Origin: Planctomycetaceae bacterium
GTDB lineage: Bacteria; Planctomycetota; Planctomycetia; Planctomycetales; Planctomycetaceae
Reading direction: 5' to 3'
DNA length: 64,000 nt
NCBI GenBank assembly: GCA_018699955.1
Contig: JABISG010000137.1
Span: forward strand, 23,075-87,074
The notes beneath the pieces are model-generated. The model saw only the letters and a list, made by a program, of their open reading frames with translations, was not told the DNA's origin and made no database searches. The position numbers were made by a program, and so were the translations under genes. The stretch's first letter is position 1; each line of letters starts with the position of its first letter. This document shows positions 27,316 to 37,282 of this stretch, piece after piece.

Positions 27316-29772
27316 ATGGAGATCGTGGCGATTCCTTGTCCGCAGTGTGGACATCAGCTGTGGCTGCGGGGTCGCGGTCTACTCGGACACGCGGCGCGCT
27401 GTCCTGAGTGCAGTCACAAGTTTCTACTCGAAGAACGGGCCGAACCGCTGCGTGCCGATGACTCGTTATCGGGATGCGAAACAATCGCGCCGGGTCAACT
27501 GGCCGAGCCGTTCGAGTTGCATGAACCGTATTTGGAAGAGTTCGGGCGCTATCAACTGCTGCAGGAGTTGGGTCGCGGGGCGATGGGGACGGTGTATCTC
27601 GCCCGCGACGTGCAACTCGGAAGGCAGGTTGCCCTGAAGATTCCCGCGTTCCCCGACGATGAAGACTCGGATGTTCTGGAGCGTTTCTATCGCGAGGCGC
27701 GATCGGCCGCCACGCTCAGACATTCGAACATCTGCCCGGTTTTCGACGTGGGCGATGTTGAGGGGGAGCATTACCTGACGATGGCCTACATCGAGGGCCG
27801 CCCGTTATCCAGCTACGTTAATCCGCAAAGCCCGCTGCCGGAACGCCAGGTGGTTGGCATCGTCCGCAAACTGGCCTCGGCTCTCGAACACGCGCACAGT
27901 CAGGGGATCGTGCATCGCGATTTGAAGCCGTCAAACATCATGGTCGATCGATGGAACGATCCGATCGTGATGGATTTCGGCCTGGCAATGCAAATCGAAA
28001 TGGACACCGACGGCTCGACGCAGACGGGGTTGATTCTCGGCACGCCAGCTTACATGCCTCCGGAACAGGTCCGCGCAGAATGGAGCAAGATCGGGCCTTG
28101 CAGCGATATTTACAGTTTGGGCATTGTGATGTACGAATTGTTGACCGGCGACATTCCGTTCGACGGTCCGGTGGACATCGTCATGGCTCAGGTGCTGACT
28201 CACGCGCCGCCGAAGCCGTCCGGATTCATCCCCGATCTCGATCCGCGTCTGGAAGCCATCTGCTTGAAGATGATCTCCAAGGAGATCGACGATCGGTACG
28301 CATCGATGGAGGAAGTCGATGCCGCGCTCGCCGATTATCTCAGGAGTCCGAAGCAGAGAGCCCGACAACCAAGACCCGGCGGGCTTGCATCAATCGCCCC
28401 AACGTCATCGGACACCAACGAAACGACAAGCTCGGCGCGCGAGACTTCCAATCAAGGGTACGGGACCGTTGCCGACAAGGTCGGCGACACCGAGCCGCAA
28501 CTGCATGAGCAGCCGTTCTGGAGGATGTGGCGCGCCAGGGATGTGGCTGCTTTCGTCGTCGCGATTGGGCTGACGGCTGCCACTGTCGCTTATTTTCTTT
28601 TTGGCAGCGACGAGACTCCGACACCGAAGCCGCAGCTCAAAGGGGCAGTGACCTCATTGCAAAACGGCACAAAGAAAGATGTCACAACCGTTCGGTTGCC
28701 AGCGGATAGGGTGACCGACGTTCCGCCCGAAGGGGATGGTCCGCCTCCTCCGACCGTACCGGTCATCGCGCCGGAACCGCCCTCGACCGTCGCCAGTGCT
28801 CCGGTTCAGCCGCAGATCATCAGCAAGGCAACGCAGACTCTTAGAGGACATTCCGGCACGGTCAGTAGCGTGGCGTTCAACTCCGATGGGAATCGGATCG
28901 TCAGCGGCAGCGATGACTACACGCTGAAGGTATGGAATACCGCGACTGGCCAGCAGATGCTGTGGCTCAAAGGGCACACCCGCTCGGTGACCAGCGTGGC
29001 GTTCAGTCCCGACGGGCGCAGGATCGTCAGCGGAGATTGGAACAAGTCGCTGAAGGTGTGGGATGCCCGAAGTGGCCGGGAGTCGGTTACGCTCGAAGGG
29101 CATGACGGTTGGGTGACCAGTGTGGCGTTCAGTCCCGACGGGAAGTGGATCGTCAGTGGTAGTAGCGACGAGACTCTCAAGGTGTGGGATTGGGATGCCC
29201 TGCGCAATCAGGAACTGCTCACAATCAAAGGACAAAGCAACTCTGTCAACAGCGTGGCGTTCAGCCCCGACGGGCGACGCATCGTCAGCGGCAGTGGTGG
29301 TAACACAAATTACGGGGAACTGAGGGTGTGGGACGCGGCGAGCGGTCAGCAGTTGCTCAAGCTCACTGGCCACAGCATGCGTGTTACCTGTGTCGCGTTC
29401 AGTTCGGACGGGCTGCGGATTGTGAGCGGCGATGGGAGTCGTCGTAGATCGGGCGTGGTGAAAGTCTGGGATGCCGAGACGGGACAGGAGACGCTCACGT
29501 TCGAAGGACACAACGGTGCTGTCAGCAGTGTGAAGTTCAGCCCGGATCGGCGGTGGATCGCTAGCGGTGGCGGGGATCGGGACAAGCCCGGCGAGCTGAA
29601 GGTGTGGGACGCCCAAACCGGCCGGGAGACACTGTTGCTCAAAGGACACATCGGCCCTGTCACAAGCGTGGCGTTCAGCCCAGACGGTCGGCGGATCGTC
29701 AGCGGCAGTGCCGACAAGACGGTGAAGGTGTGGGACATCTCGAAGTCCCTGCCGGCTGATGCCGGACAGTGA
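27316..29772 (+). CDS. Ser/Thr protein kinase with zinc ribbon, transmembrane helix and seven WD40 repeats
   Basis: An 818-residue planctomycete-style signalling protein. An N-terminal zinc ribbon (CPQCGHQLW ... CPECSHKF) precedes a Hanks-type kinase domain (about 75-345). It has the glycine loop ELGRGAMGTVYLARD, the lysine in VALKIP, catalytic HRDLKPSNIM and MDFGLAMQ in the DFG position, so it should be active. One transmembrane helix (about 412-432) links to a Pro-rich spacer and seven WD40 repeats (GHxxxV...VSGSxDxxLKVWD), enough for one beta-propeller outside the membrane. A start at 27262 is possible; 27316 puts the ribbon at the N-terminus. Ligand and target are unknown. Confidence 0.92.
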   Translation: MEIVAIPCPQCGHQLWLRGRGLLGHAARCPECSHKFLLEERAEPLRADDSLSGCETIAPGQLAEPFELHEPYLEEFGRYQLLQELGRGAMGTVYLARDVQLGRQVALKIPAFPDDEDSDVLERFYREARSAATLRHSNICPVFDVGDVEGEHYLTMAYIEGRPLSSYVNPQSPLPERQVVGIVRKLASALEHAHSQGIVHRDLKPSNIMVDRWNDPIVMDFGLAMQIEMDTDGSTQTGLILGTPAYMPPEQVRAEWSKIGPCSDIYSLGIVMYELLTGDIPFDGPVDIVMAQVLTHAPPKPSGFIPDLDPRLEAICLKMISKEIDDRYASMEEVDAALADYLRSPKQRARQPRPGGLASIAPTSSDTNETTSSARETSNQGYGTVADKVGDTEPQLHEQPFWRMWRARDVAAFVVAIGLTAATVAYFLFGSDETPTPKPQLKGAVTSLQNGTKKDVTTVRLPADRVTDVPPEGDGPPPPTVPVIAPEPPSTVASAPVQPQIISKATQTLRGHSGTVSSVAFNSDGNRIVSGSDDYTLKVWNTATGQQMLWLKGHTRSVTSVAFSPDGRRIVSGDWNKSLKVWDARSGRESVTLEGHDGWVTSVAFSPDGKWIVSGSSDETLKVWDWDALRNQELLTIKGQSNSVNSVAFSPDGRRIVSGSGGNTNYGELRVWDAASGQQLLKLTGHSMRVTCVAFSSDGLRIVSGDGSRRRSGVVKVWDAETGQETLTFEGHNGAVSSVKFSPDRRWIASGGGDRDKPGELKVWDAQTGRETLLLKGHIGPVTSVAFSPDGRRIVSGSADKTVKVWDISKSLPADAGQ

Positions 29773-30168
29773 GATACGACACCGATTCGGTCCTCTCCAA
29801 CAACAGCTGCGGTGCAACGCACCGCTGAAGGCGAGCCGTCGGCGAGCGGCTTTTGTAAAAACAACCATTGCCGCTTTTTTCGGCAGATTGCCTAGCCGTT
29901 TTCGGTCGGAATCTGTTATAGTCCCCAGACTCTCCTCTGCTGTTATTTAGAACGAGACGTGTTGTTTCGCTCGCGGCGGGGAAAATTCTCTAACCAGGCT
30001 CAATGCGGGCAATGCCCCGGCAATCGTCCGGGGACAATTCCCAGCGCGGCACCTCTTTGTCTCCCCCAACGCCACTTCTGCGGTCGGTTTGTTTGGTGGT
30101 CACAGTGTGCTGCCGGGATTCTCAGAGCGTCCCCACCCTGTTTTGAGCCAACGTGAAATCGGAGCACC
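29773..30168. other. Leader and promoter region of rpsA
   Basis: A 396-bp gap. A weak hairpin AGCCG/CGGCT at 29834-29851 followed by TTTT could end the kinase transcript. TATAGT at 29917-29922 is a good -10 box, but no -35 box is properly spaced. That would leave a ~240-nt leader, long enough for translational autoregulation of S1 (known in other bacteria); no fold was tested. Confidence 0.35.
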
Positions 30169-32193
30169 ATGGTCGATCGACACCTTATTCGTGAACTGGC
30201 GGTAGACGACGCCGAACTGGAAGCCGTTCTTGGCAGCTTGACCGACGAACTGGAATTAAACGACGCCATCTACAGCGAGCGGGCTGTCGATGTCAACGCG
30301 ATAATCACCGGCAAGATTCTTCGCATCGAAGGGAACGAAGTCCTCGTTGATATCGGATTTAAGAGCGAGGGAATTGTCCTGCTGGACGAATGGGGGCCGG
30401 AAGAAGAGCAGCCCGAAGCCGACCAGGATGTGCAGGTGCTACTGGAAGAGGTCGAGGATGAGTTCGGCCTGATTCTGCTGTCGAAACGCAAAGCCGACCG
30501 CATTCGCGAGTGGGAAAAGGTCATCGCCACCCACGCCGAAGGCGACGTCATCATCGGCAAGGTCGTTCGCAAGATCAAAGGTGGTTTGCTGGTCCATATT
30601 GGTGTGAACGTGTTTCTGCCTGCCAGCCAGGTTGATATTCGCCGTCCGCCGGACATCGGCGACTACATCGGCAAAGACATCGAATGCGTGATTCTCAAGA
30701 TCGACGACTCCCGCCGCAACATTGTCGTTTCACGCCGTAAGTTGATCGAAGACAAACGCGAGTCGATGAAACGCGAGTTGCTCGAAGTGATCGAAGAGGG
30801 CCAGTTGCGCACGGGCGTTGTGAAGAACATTGCCGACTTCGGTGCATTCGTTGATTTGGGCGGCATCGACGGTTTGCTGCACATTACCGACATGAGCTGG
30901 GGTCGCATCAGCCATCCCTCGGTGATGGTGAAAATCGATGACGAAATCGAAGTGGTCATTCTCAACGTTGATCGCGACAAAGAGAAGATCGCACTCGGGC
31001 TGAAACAGAAGAGCGCCAGCCCGTGGGACAACGTCGCCGAGAAGTATCCGGTCGCCACCAAGATCACCGGCGAGGTGGTCAACGTGATGTCCTATGGTGC
31101 CTTCGTCAAACTCGAAGACGGCATCGAAGGGCTGGTTCACATCAGCGAAATGTCGTGGACCAAGCGAATCAATCATCCCAGCGAACTGGTGGAAATCGGC
31201 GACAACGTCGAAGTGATGGTGCTCGGCATCAACCAGGACAAGCAGGAAATCTCGCTGGGTATCAAGCAGACTCAGTCGAATCCGTGGGACGATGTGGCGG
31301 CCAAATACCCGGCCGATACGGTCATCACCGGAACGGTTCGCAACCTCACCAACTACGGTGCGTTCATCGAGTTGGAAGAAGGGGTCGATGGCCTGTTGCA
31401 CGTGAGCGACATGTCGTGGACGCGAAAGATTTCGCACGCCAACGAGATGCTCAAGAAGGGTGACCAGGTCGAATGCCAGGTCCTCTCGGTCGATGAAGAC
31501 CGCAAACGAATTGCCCTGGGCCTGAAGCAACTGGCCGGCGATCCGTGGGAAACAACGATTCCCGAGAAATACCAGCCGGGCGCACTTGCCAAGGGGACGG
31601 TGACCAAAATCACCAACTTCGGTGTCTTTGTCGAACTGGAATCGGAACTCGAAGGCTTGTTGCACATTTCCGAGTTGGCTGACCACAAAGTCGAAAACCC
31701 GGAAGATGAAGTTGAAGTCGGCGAAGAGATCGAAGTCCGAATTCTCCGCGTCGATACGGATGAGCGAAAGATCGGACTCAGTCGGCGACTGGATGCTGAA
31801 CTTCCGGTTGAAGGCGAAGAGAGTAGCGCAGCAGCAGGCGATCCCGACCGGCCGGACGCTCCTCGCAAAGAGTTGAAAGGTGGAATCGGCGGCTCATCGG
31901 CACCGTTGTTCAGCATGGATTCCGATGCTGGACCCGCGGCCGAAGAGAGTGCACCAGGGGTCGGCGAAGCGGCGGAATCTGAAAGCGACGCGGCCGAAGA
32001 GGTCGCTGAGCCATCAGCAGAAGTCGCCGATGCCGAGGAAGAAGTGGCGGCTGAGGAGACCGACGAAGCTCCCGCCGCCGAAAGCGAAACTGCCGAAGAG
32101 ACGGCGGAACCGGCAGCCGAAACTGCAGAAGCCGAGGAATCCGAACAAGCGGATGAATCGGATTCCACAGATGAAGAGGAAGAACAGGAATAA
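30169..32193 (+). CDS. rpsA: 30S ribosomal protein S1
   Basis: A 674-residue RNA-binding protein that helps the 30S subunit load mRNA. Six S1 domains can be counted, each with the characteristic G-x-V and GAFV/GLLHIS strands (for example GFKSEGIVLLDEW, IGVNVFLPASQVD, FGAFVDLGGIDGLLHI, YGAFVKLEDGIEGLVHI, YGAFIELEEGVDGLLHV, FGVFVELESELEGLLHI). After about residue 540 there is a ~130-residue tail made almost only of Ala, Glu, Asp and Ser, which is highly acidic. GGAG lies four bases ahead of the ATG. A strong terminator follows at 32229. The six-domain count matches proteobacterial-type S1. Confidence 0.95.
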   Translation: MVDRHLIRELAVDDAELEAVLGSLTDELELNDAIYSERAVDVNAIITGKILRIEGNEVLVDIGFKSEGIVLLDEWGPEEEQPEADQDVQVLLEEVEDEFGLILLSKRKADRIREWEKVIATHAEGDVIIGKVVRKIKGGLLVHIGVNVFLPASQVDIRRPPDIGDYIGKDIECVILKIDDSRRNIVVSRRKLIEDKRESMKRELLEVIEEGQLRTGVVKNIADFGAFVDLGGIDGLLHITDMSWGRISHPSVMVKIDDEIEVVILNVDRDKEKIALGLKQKSASPWDNVAEKYPVATKITGEVVNVMSYGAFVKLEDGIEGLVHISEMSWTKRINHPSELVEIGDNVEVMVLGINQDKQEISLGIKQTQSNPWDDVAAKYPADTVITGTVRNLTNYGAFIELEEGVDGLLHVSDMSWTRKISHANEMLKKGDQVECQVLSVDEDRKRIALGLKQLAGDPWETTIPEKYQPGALAKGTVTKITNFGVFVELESELEGLLHISELADHKVENPEDEVEVGEEIEVRILRVDTDERKIGLSRRLDAELPVEGEESSAAAGDPDRPDAPRKELKGGIGGSSAPLFSMDSDAGPAAEESAPGVGEAAESESDAAEEVAEPSAEVADAEEEVAAEETDEAPAAESETAEETAEPAAETAEAEESEQADESDSTDEEEEQE

Positions 32194-32228
32194 GACCTCG
32201 GCTTTGCTTTAGAGCCGTAGAATTAATT

Positions 32229-32261
32229 AGCCCGGCGTCATCGCGACGCCGGGCTTTTTTT
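32229..32261 (+). terminator. Intrinsic terminator of rpsA
   Basis: A perfect 11-bp GC-rich stem (32229-32239 with 32245-32255, loop ATCGC) leads into seven T, 35 bp after the rpsA stop. Confidence 0.95.
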
Positions 32262-32792
32262 GTTGAGACAGACGCTCTGTGGATGGAATGAGTGGGGGCC
32301 AGGAAACCCTCGCTTGGGTTTCGAGCTGGTTTGAGACGCGTGTGGAGCGTTGCATTCCGCACGAGACTTGCGGGCATGACATGGCTGATGAAAGGCAGAA
32401 CCAACGCAATTGGCACGGCCGGGATAAAGTTTACGGCCGCGCCACGTTGGCTGGATGGCCGTCATTATTGCGCCAACTGCCCTGCTTACCAAACCGATCG
32501 TGGTATGCACGTCGCTTCTGGTGCAGGACTCGCGAAAGTAGAACCGATAACTCTCGGTAGACTGCCACACCTCTCCCCGTGGAACTGCGTAACGAAAAGG
32601 CGTCATGTCTCAACCATTCGCGCCTTGAAGTTTACGTGGATTTCGCAACGGAGACGACACGAGGGATCGCCAGTCGAGCCTGTGGCCGAACAGCACAAAC
32701 AACGACCGGAACCAAACATTCTCCGGTACCCGCCTCACGAATGTGTGCTCAATTCAAATCCCTCAGTCATTCCGAAGAAACAACGAGAATCC
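32262..32792. other. Long upstream region of the sigma factor gene
   Basis: About 530 bp without a convincing gene. A frame continuous with the sigma factor is open from 32292, but its translation is rich in Arg, Trp and Cys, has no domain, and no start there has a good ribosome site. The region most likely holds the promoter and leader of the sigma factor gene; I could not pick a promoter with confidence. Confidence 0.4.
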
Positions 32793-33632
32793 ATGCAAAC
32801 ATCGACGCGACGCCGAACGTCCAGATCCGTTCAAAATCCGCTGGAAACGTATCTTCGTGAAATCAACGAGACAGCCTTGTTGACGGCGATGGACGAGAAA
32901 GAACTCTCCTACGCCATCGCGGAAGGTGACGCAGCCGCCCGGGATCGGATGGTGCGAGCGAACCTGCGGCTGGTCGTCAACATTGCCCGCGCTTATACGG
33001 GCAAAGGTCTGCCATTGCAGGATCTCATTGAAGAAGGAAACCTCGGACTGTTGCGGGCCGTCGAGGGATTCGACCCGGACATGGACACCCGGTTTAGTAC
33101 GTATGCCAGTTACTGGATCAAGCAGTCGATCAAACGGGCGCTGGTCAATTCGGCGAAGACCATTCGCATTCCGGCGTACATGGTCGAACTCCTCTCGAAG
33201 TGGCGGCGAGCCACCGCGAAGCTGCAAGACGAGTTCAATCGGCCGCCGACCGCCGAAGAAGTTGCCCTCGAACTCGACCTGCCTCAGAAGAAGCTGAAGA
33301 TCGTCAAGAAGGCGATCCAACTCTACAACTCGACTCCTCAGTCGGATCAAAGCGACGGCAGCTGGTCGCTGGGCGAGATGATCGCCGACGAGAATTCCAA
33401 AGGCCCGGAAGCTCAGCTCATCGACAACGACAACCTGAAGCACGTCTACGAGATGCTGGAGACAATGGACCCCCGCGAGGCGACCATTCTCCGCATGCGG
33501 TTCGGACTGGACGATTCGGAACCGCGGACGCTCAAAGAAATCGGTGAGACGCTGGGGCTGACCCGCGAACGCGTCCGTCAGATCGAAAACGAAGCACTGG
33601 GCAAGCTCGCCAAGGGTTTGACCGGCGATTAG
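32793..33632 (+). CDS. Primary-type RNA polymerase sigma factor (RpoD/SigA family), short form
   Basis: A 279-residue sigma-70 factor directing RNA polymerase to promoters. Region 1.2 (NPLETYLREINETALLTAMDE), region 2 (NLRLVVNIARAYTGKGLPLQ, DLIEEGNLGLLRAVEGFDP, FSTYASYWIKQSIKRAL), region 3 and region 4 (RTLKEIGETLGLTRERVRQIENEAL) are complete. Region 1.1 and the long non-conserved insert of RpoD are absent, so the size is closer to RpoS or small SigA proteins. The ATG at 32793 gives the normal start of such short forms. Whether it is the housekeeping factor or a paralogue cannot be told here. Confidence 0.9.
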   Translation: MQTSTRRRTSRSVQNPLETYLREINETALLTAMDEKELSYAIAEGDAAARDRMVRANLRLVVNIARAYTGKGLPLQDLIEEGNLGLLRAVEGFDPDMDTRFSTYASYWIKQSIKRALVNSAKTIRIPAYMVELLSKWRRATAKLQDEFNRPPTAEEVALELDLPQKKLKIVKKAIQLYNSTPQSDQSDGSWSLGEMIADENSKGPEAQLIDNDNLKHVYEMLETMDPREATILRMRFGLDDSEPRTLKEIGETLGLTRERVRQIENEALGKLAKGLTGD

Positions 33633-33725
33633 TCGTGGCGAACGTCGAACATTTTGCGAAGTGCAGCACGTCGCACACTTCGTAATTCATCATTCGTTGT
33701 TCGATATTTCCCAACCACCGCGCTG

Positions 33726-33748
33726 CACTGGCGACACGCCAGTGGCAC
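33726..33748. repeat. Palindromic intergenic repeat, family C, copy 1
   Basis: Reads CACTGGCGACACGCCAGTG plus GCAC. It is the inverted orientation of copies at 57716 and 63963. It lies between two convergent genes. Confidence 0.75.
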
Positions 33749-33784
33749 CCGAGTGCAAGGCTTCAGGATTCGATTGGCAGGGAT

Positions 33785-34597
33785 TTAGCTGCCGCGTTGA
33801 CAGGCGATGACGCTCATTGTCCGTGGGGGATTTCCCAGTCGCATCAGCGTCCAGAGGAGCGCCAACCCGGTTGATCCGAGCAGCAGGGTCATGACTGCCC
33901 CATAACCCAATGCATTGAGGATGGTACCGACGACGCCAAGAAAAATGATCCCGAAGACCAGTACCTTCTGCATCGCCGGGTTGCTGGCCACTGTTTTCGC
34001 AAACGCGGCTTGTTTGGCACGCGTCAGGTGAATGTCCTTGGCGTCCGCATTCTCTCCCCAGCTTTCCAACCGCTCGCTGTTTTCTTCGCCATCAAAAATG
34101 TCGGTCGTGAAGTAGTTCTGTGCACCGATGGCCAGGACAGCGAGAATCACCAACAGGTTGAACGGCTTCATGGCGTGCCAAAACCGGTTGACCTGGTTTT
34201 CGGCAACCTGGGTTTCGCCCTTCATTCGATCGCGGGCTTCGACGAGAATGTCGGCCTGGACCTGCTTGCTGGCTGTGGGGAATCGGCATGAAGTGAGCCG
34301 ACGACCACCCTGATCGTAAAGCACTTCGACTTCCGTGCCGTTCAGGCAGGCGGTGACGGCTTGAAAACGAATCCGTGTTCCCGCTTGTCCCAACACATCG
34401 TCAATCGGTTGTCCAGCTTCCAACTGCTTGCCGGCGGCTTTGCGTTTCACTTTAGTCAGAGTGCTGACGGCGATCTGCTCGTCGTTCATGACGACAATAT
34501 TGTTATAACCGCTGGAATTGCGCGTCCAGACGAGCGGCCGCCCGGCCGACGACATGAACCGGGTGGAATCCATTTCGATTGGACAGTTTGTAGGCAT
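33785..34597 (-). CDS. Membrane protein of unknown function
   Basis: A 270-residue protein I do not recognise. The first ~135 residues are soluble and beta-rich (TRFMSSAGRPLVWTRNS..., then CLNGTEVEVLYDQGGRRLTSC). Three hydrophobic helices follow (about residues 147-166, 218-240 and 243-260) with a charged ~50-residue loop between the first two. GGAG lies eight bases upstream of the ATG at 34597, which decides the start over an ATG at 34678. Divergent from the broken transporter gene. Confidence 0.65.
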   Translation of the reverse strand: MPTNCPIEMDSTRFMSSAGRPLVWTRNSSGYNNIVVMNDEQIAVSTLTKVKRKAAGKQLEAGQPIDDVLGQAGTRIRFQAVTACLNGTEVEVLYDQGGRRLTSCRFPTASKQVQADILVEARDRMKGETQVAENQVNRFWHAMKPFNLLVILAVLAIGAQNYFTTDIFDGEENSERLESWGENADAKDIHLTRAKQAAFAKTVASNPAMQKVLVFGIIFLGVVGTILNALGYGAVMTLLLGSTGLALLWTLMRLGNPPRTMSVIACQRGS

Positions 34598-34923
34598 TGT
34601 CGGAACTCCTGCAGCAAGAAGCTGCCGAAATCCGGCGCGCAGGCCGGACCCGATTGCGGGAAAATACTGAATAGACAACTCTAGTTTGCGTTTGCTGCAC
34701 GGTCAAAAAGAGATCAGCGCCGGCGAGTCGGAAAGCCGTGATACATGGCCGATGGCGGAGGCAATTCTGCCTTTGCCGCGACCGGGCGAAAGCTCTTCGG
34801 TATGATCGCGTTGCATGCGATGGCTCTACGGTTCGAGACGGTTGTAACGATTGCGGTTGTTGTCGATTCGTCGCTGATCAGATGATGCAGGTTCCCTCAT
34901 ACTTGGTTTGAGCAAGTGGCGAA
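34598..34923. other. Divergent intergenic region
   Basis: A 326-bp gap between the unknown membrane protein (minus) and the broken MFS gene (plus). No gene, repeat or clear promoter consensus was seen. Confidence 0.35.
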
Positions 34924-36283
34924 GTGGAATTGAATACGTCCGATCCAATCGAGGAAACCAATCTTTCTCGCGTCACGCGGTCCGTCGTTGTCAATCAGGC
35001 TTTGTGGACGGCCGGATACTCGCTGACCACCGGCGGCTGTCTCACGTACTTCGGCTACGAATTGGGCGCGAGCGGGATTCTGATTGGGCTGTTGCTCGTC
35101 ATCCCGGAAACGGTCGGTGTCGCCGGGCTGCTTTCGCGTTGGATGATTCATCGCGTTGGCAATCGCAAAGCGGTTTGGCTTGGTTGCTCGCTGATTGCCC
35201 GCTTCAGCACGTTGGGAATTCCGTTGCTGGCGTTTCCCAGTTTACGACCGGCCGGAATCAACCCCTTGTGGTTGATGGCCGGATTTCTGGCGATCGCGCA
35301 AACGGCACAGGCAAACTCCTACATGGCGTATCTGTCGTGGCTGTCCGATTTGGTGCCGGAACAGAATTGGGGGCGATTCTTCGCCAAACGCAACATTGCC
35401 CGCGTCTGCCTGTTGCTCGTGGTTCCCGTGGCCGGTGGATATTTGAGAGATTACTGGAGGGCAAACGTCTCTGTCGATCTGGCGCTGTTGGCATACGTTG
35501 CGGCATTTGGAGTCGGCACCTCGCTGCAGTTGGCGTCGCTGTGGCCGTTGATTCGGTTGCCGAATGTCGCCGTGCGTTCGCCAGCGTTCGATGTCCCCAA
35601 TCTGCGATTGATCGGCACCGCACGTCGGGATAGTTCGTTTCGGCGACTGTTGGTGCATAGCTGATGGTTGGCGTTTGCGCAAGGGCTGACGCAGGTTGCT
35701 TTCTTCAAGTACCGCATCGGGCCGCTGGAGATTTCGTTGACGACTTATTATGTGCTGGCGAACGTCATGCTGCTGGTCAACATTCCGCTGAGCGTGGCGG
35801 CCGGCTGGCTGTCCGACCGGTTCGGCAACAAATGGCTGTTGTTCTGGGGCGCGGTGGGCGTCAGTTTTGCGATGCCGTTCTGGTTTCTCGCTGCCCCCGG
35901 TCGCTGGCAGTGGCTGTTTGGCGCGTATTTTATGTGGGGCGGGTTCGCGGTGGTGAACATCAGCGGTCGCAACCTGATGTTGAAGCTCTCGCCGCGGCGA
36001 TAACACCGCGCACATCGCGCTCTTTCGCCAGGTCGGCGGACTGCTGGCCGGCATGAGCGGTCTGTTGGGCGGCTTTTGGATCGATTCACTTCTCGATTCC
36101 AAATTTCAGATGAACTGGCTCGGATGGCAAATCGGCGGTTTCCAGCTGATTTTCCTGGTCTCCTTTGTCGGACGGTTCACAGCCGCGTTGTGGGTGTTGC
36201 CCATCCAGGAACGCGGGGCCAGGTCGCTTGGTTGGATGTTGCGTGCACTCAAGCGCCTGCGACGGCTGCGGAACCGCCGATGA
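34924..36283 (+). pseudogene. MFS-type transporter broken by an in-frame TGA and a 1-bp frameshift
   Basis: The three reading segments together make one ~450-residue, 12-helix major-facilitator-like protein. The first part (34924-35661) carries six helices and the cytoplasmic loop. It stops at TGA 35662-35664 and resumes in the same frame with WLAFAQGLTQVAFFKYRIG. The second part ends at TAA 36001-36003 just after KLSPRR. Removing one G from the GCGGCG run near 35993 joins it to DNTAHIALFRQVGGLLAG and the last helices, ending at 36283. Two separate lesions suggest a decaying gene or local sequence errors. A selenocysteine at 35662 is unlikely because no redox motif is present. Confidence 0.75.
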
Positions 36284-36742
36284 TGGAGTTTCCCAACTGT
36301 GTCAGAGAAAACCGCGGCAGAGAATCCTGTGCGGAACGCGATCCCGACTGCTAAAAAAACCGCACTCACTTGCATCTTCGTGCGGATAAGTTTCTACTAT
36401 TTAGACAGTTTCAATTGTCCAAAAGTTTGGCTTTCGTGACTGTTGCTGGAAGACAGCGTGGCGTCGGTGATTGAAATGCGGGCCGTGATATGAAATCATG
36501 GAGTCAAGAGTCGAAGGCCCTCGCTGGACGCGTTCAGCCCTCCCCGAACAAGACTTCGCTGAATCCCCGATTCCCGCAGTTTAACACGCCCGTTTACTCA
36601 CAGTGACTCGTTTCGCCCGGCCAAGCCGCATTGGCAGCGAGTCACGGACGACGCATCCTTCACTGGTAGTATAAGAAGCTGGACGATGATGCCGTGGTCG
36701 CGCTGCGTCCGCAAGCATCACATCGACAAAAAGAATTCGTTT
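36284..36742. other. Intergenic region upstream of the lipoyl-carrier gene
   Basis: A 459-bp gap. No ORF with coding character is present. TAGTATAAG at 36667-36675 resembles a -10 box ~70 nt ahead of the GcvH-like start, but no -35 box is correctly spaced. Confidence 0.35.
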
Positions 36743-37192
36743 ATGTCAGCAGACCTGATCTTCAATATGGGGAAATTCGAGGCCCGCATTCCCGGCGATC
36801 GGTTGTACTCCAAAAACCACCTGTGGCTACAGGAATGTGACGGTGCGTTTCGCGTTGGTTTCACGGCGTATTCGGTGCGGTTGTTGCAGGACGTTTATTT
36901 CCTCGACTGGACCATCGACGCGAACACCGATGTTCGCGACAAGCAGGAAATCGGCGAGATCGAAAGCTCCAAAGCCCTCTCGTCACTTTATGCACCATCA
37001 GCGGGAAAAGTGATCGAATTCAACGAAAACCTGCTCGATGATCCTTCGACCATCAATACCGACAACTACGGCAACGGCTGGCTGTTTCAGTTTGAAACCG
37101 CCGAAAAACCACTGCAACCGCATGAGTATATCGTCATACTGGAAGAAGGCTGGGAAGACACACAACGACACCTAAAAGGACAGATCAATTAA
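36743..37192 (+). CDS. GcvH-like lipoyl carrier protein
   Basis: A 149-residue protein of the glycine-cleavage H family. The lipoyl-attachment hairpin is intact: EIGEIESSKALSSLYAPSAG with Lys77 as the modified residue. The flanking LWLQECDGAFRVGFTAYSV and GNGWLFQFE match H-protein strands. No glycine-cleavage genes (gcvT, gcvP) are near. Instead it precedes a ferredoxin and an isoprenoid cyclase/synthase pair on the same strand, so it may be a specialised carrier like the lipoate-binding proteins of sulfur metabolism. The ATG at 36743 is preferred over 36686. Confidence 0.85.
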   Translation: MSADLIFNMGKFEARIPGDRLYSKNHLWLQECDGAFRVGFTAYSVRLLQDVYFLDWTIDANTDVRDKQEIGEIESSKALSSLYAPSAGKVIEFNENLLDDPSTINTDNYGNGWLFQFETAEKPLQPHEYIVILEEGWEDTQRHLKGQIN

Positions 37193-37197
37193 TAACG

Positions 37198-37232
37198 CAA
37201 AGCCCACGGGTCGCACCCTGTGGGATCGATCC
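37198..37232. repeat. Palindromic intergenic repeat, family A, copy 3
   Basis: Begins CAAAGCCCACGGG and ends CCTGTGGGATCGATCC, between the lipoyl-carrier gene and the ferredoxin gene. Confidence 0.7.
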
Positions 37233-37282
37233 TGATTATCCCCCATTTGTTTTCGTCTCACACCCAACGGTCACTCTCCGTC

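Noticed and set aside
28840..29760. Tandem repeats read as a CRISPR-like array
   Set aside because: The periodic blocks are in-frame WD40 repeats of the kinase protein, not short direct repeats with unique spacers.
30730..32168. Long minus-strand frames opposite rpsA
   Set aside because: They are antisense shadows of six S1 repeats, with no ribosome site or protein motif.
32292..32792. N-terminal extension of the sigma factor as coding
   Set aside because: The translation has no domain and unusual composition, and the sigma-70 region 1.2 begins at the ATG at 32793, which matches the family start.
35662..35664. TGA in the MFS-type gene as a second selenocysteine codon
   Set aside because: It falls in a membrane helix without a redox motif, no convincing SECIS was seen, and the gene has a further frameshift near 35993, so a pseudogene or sequence error is more likely.
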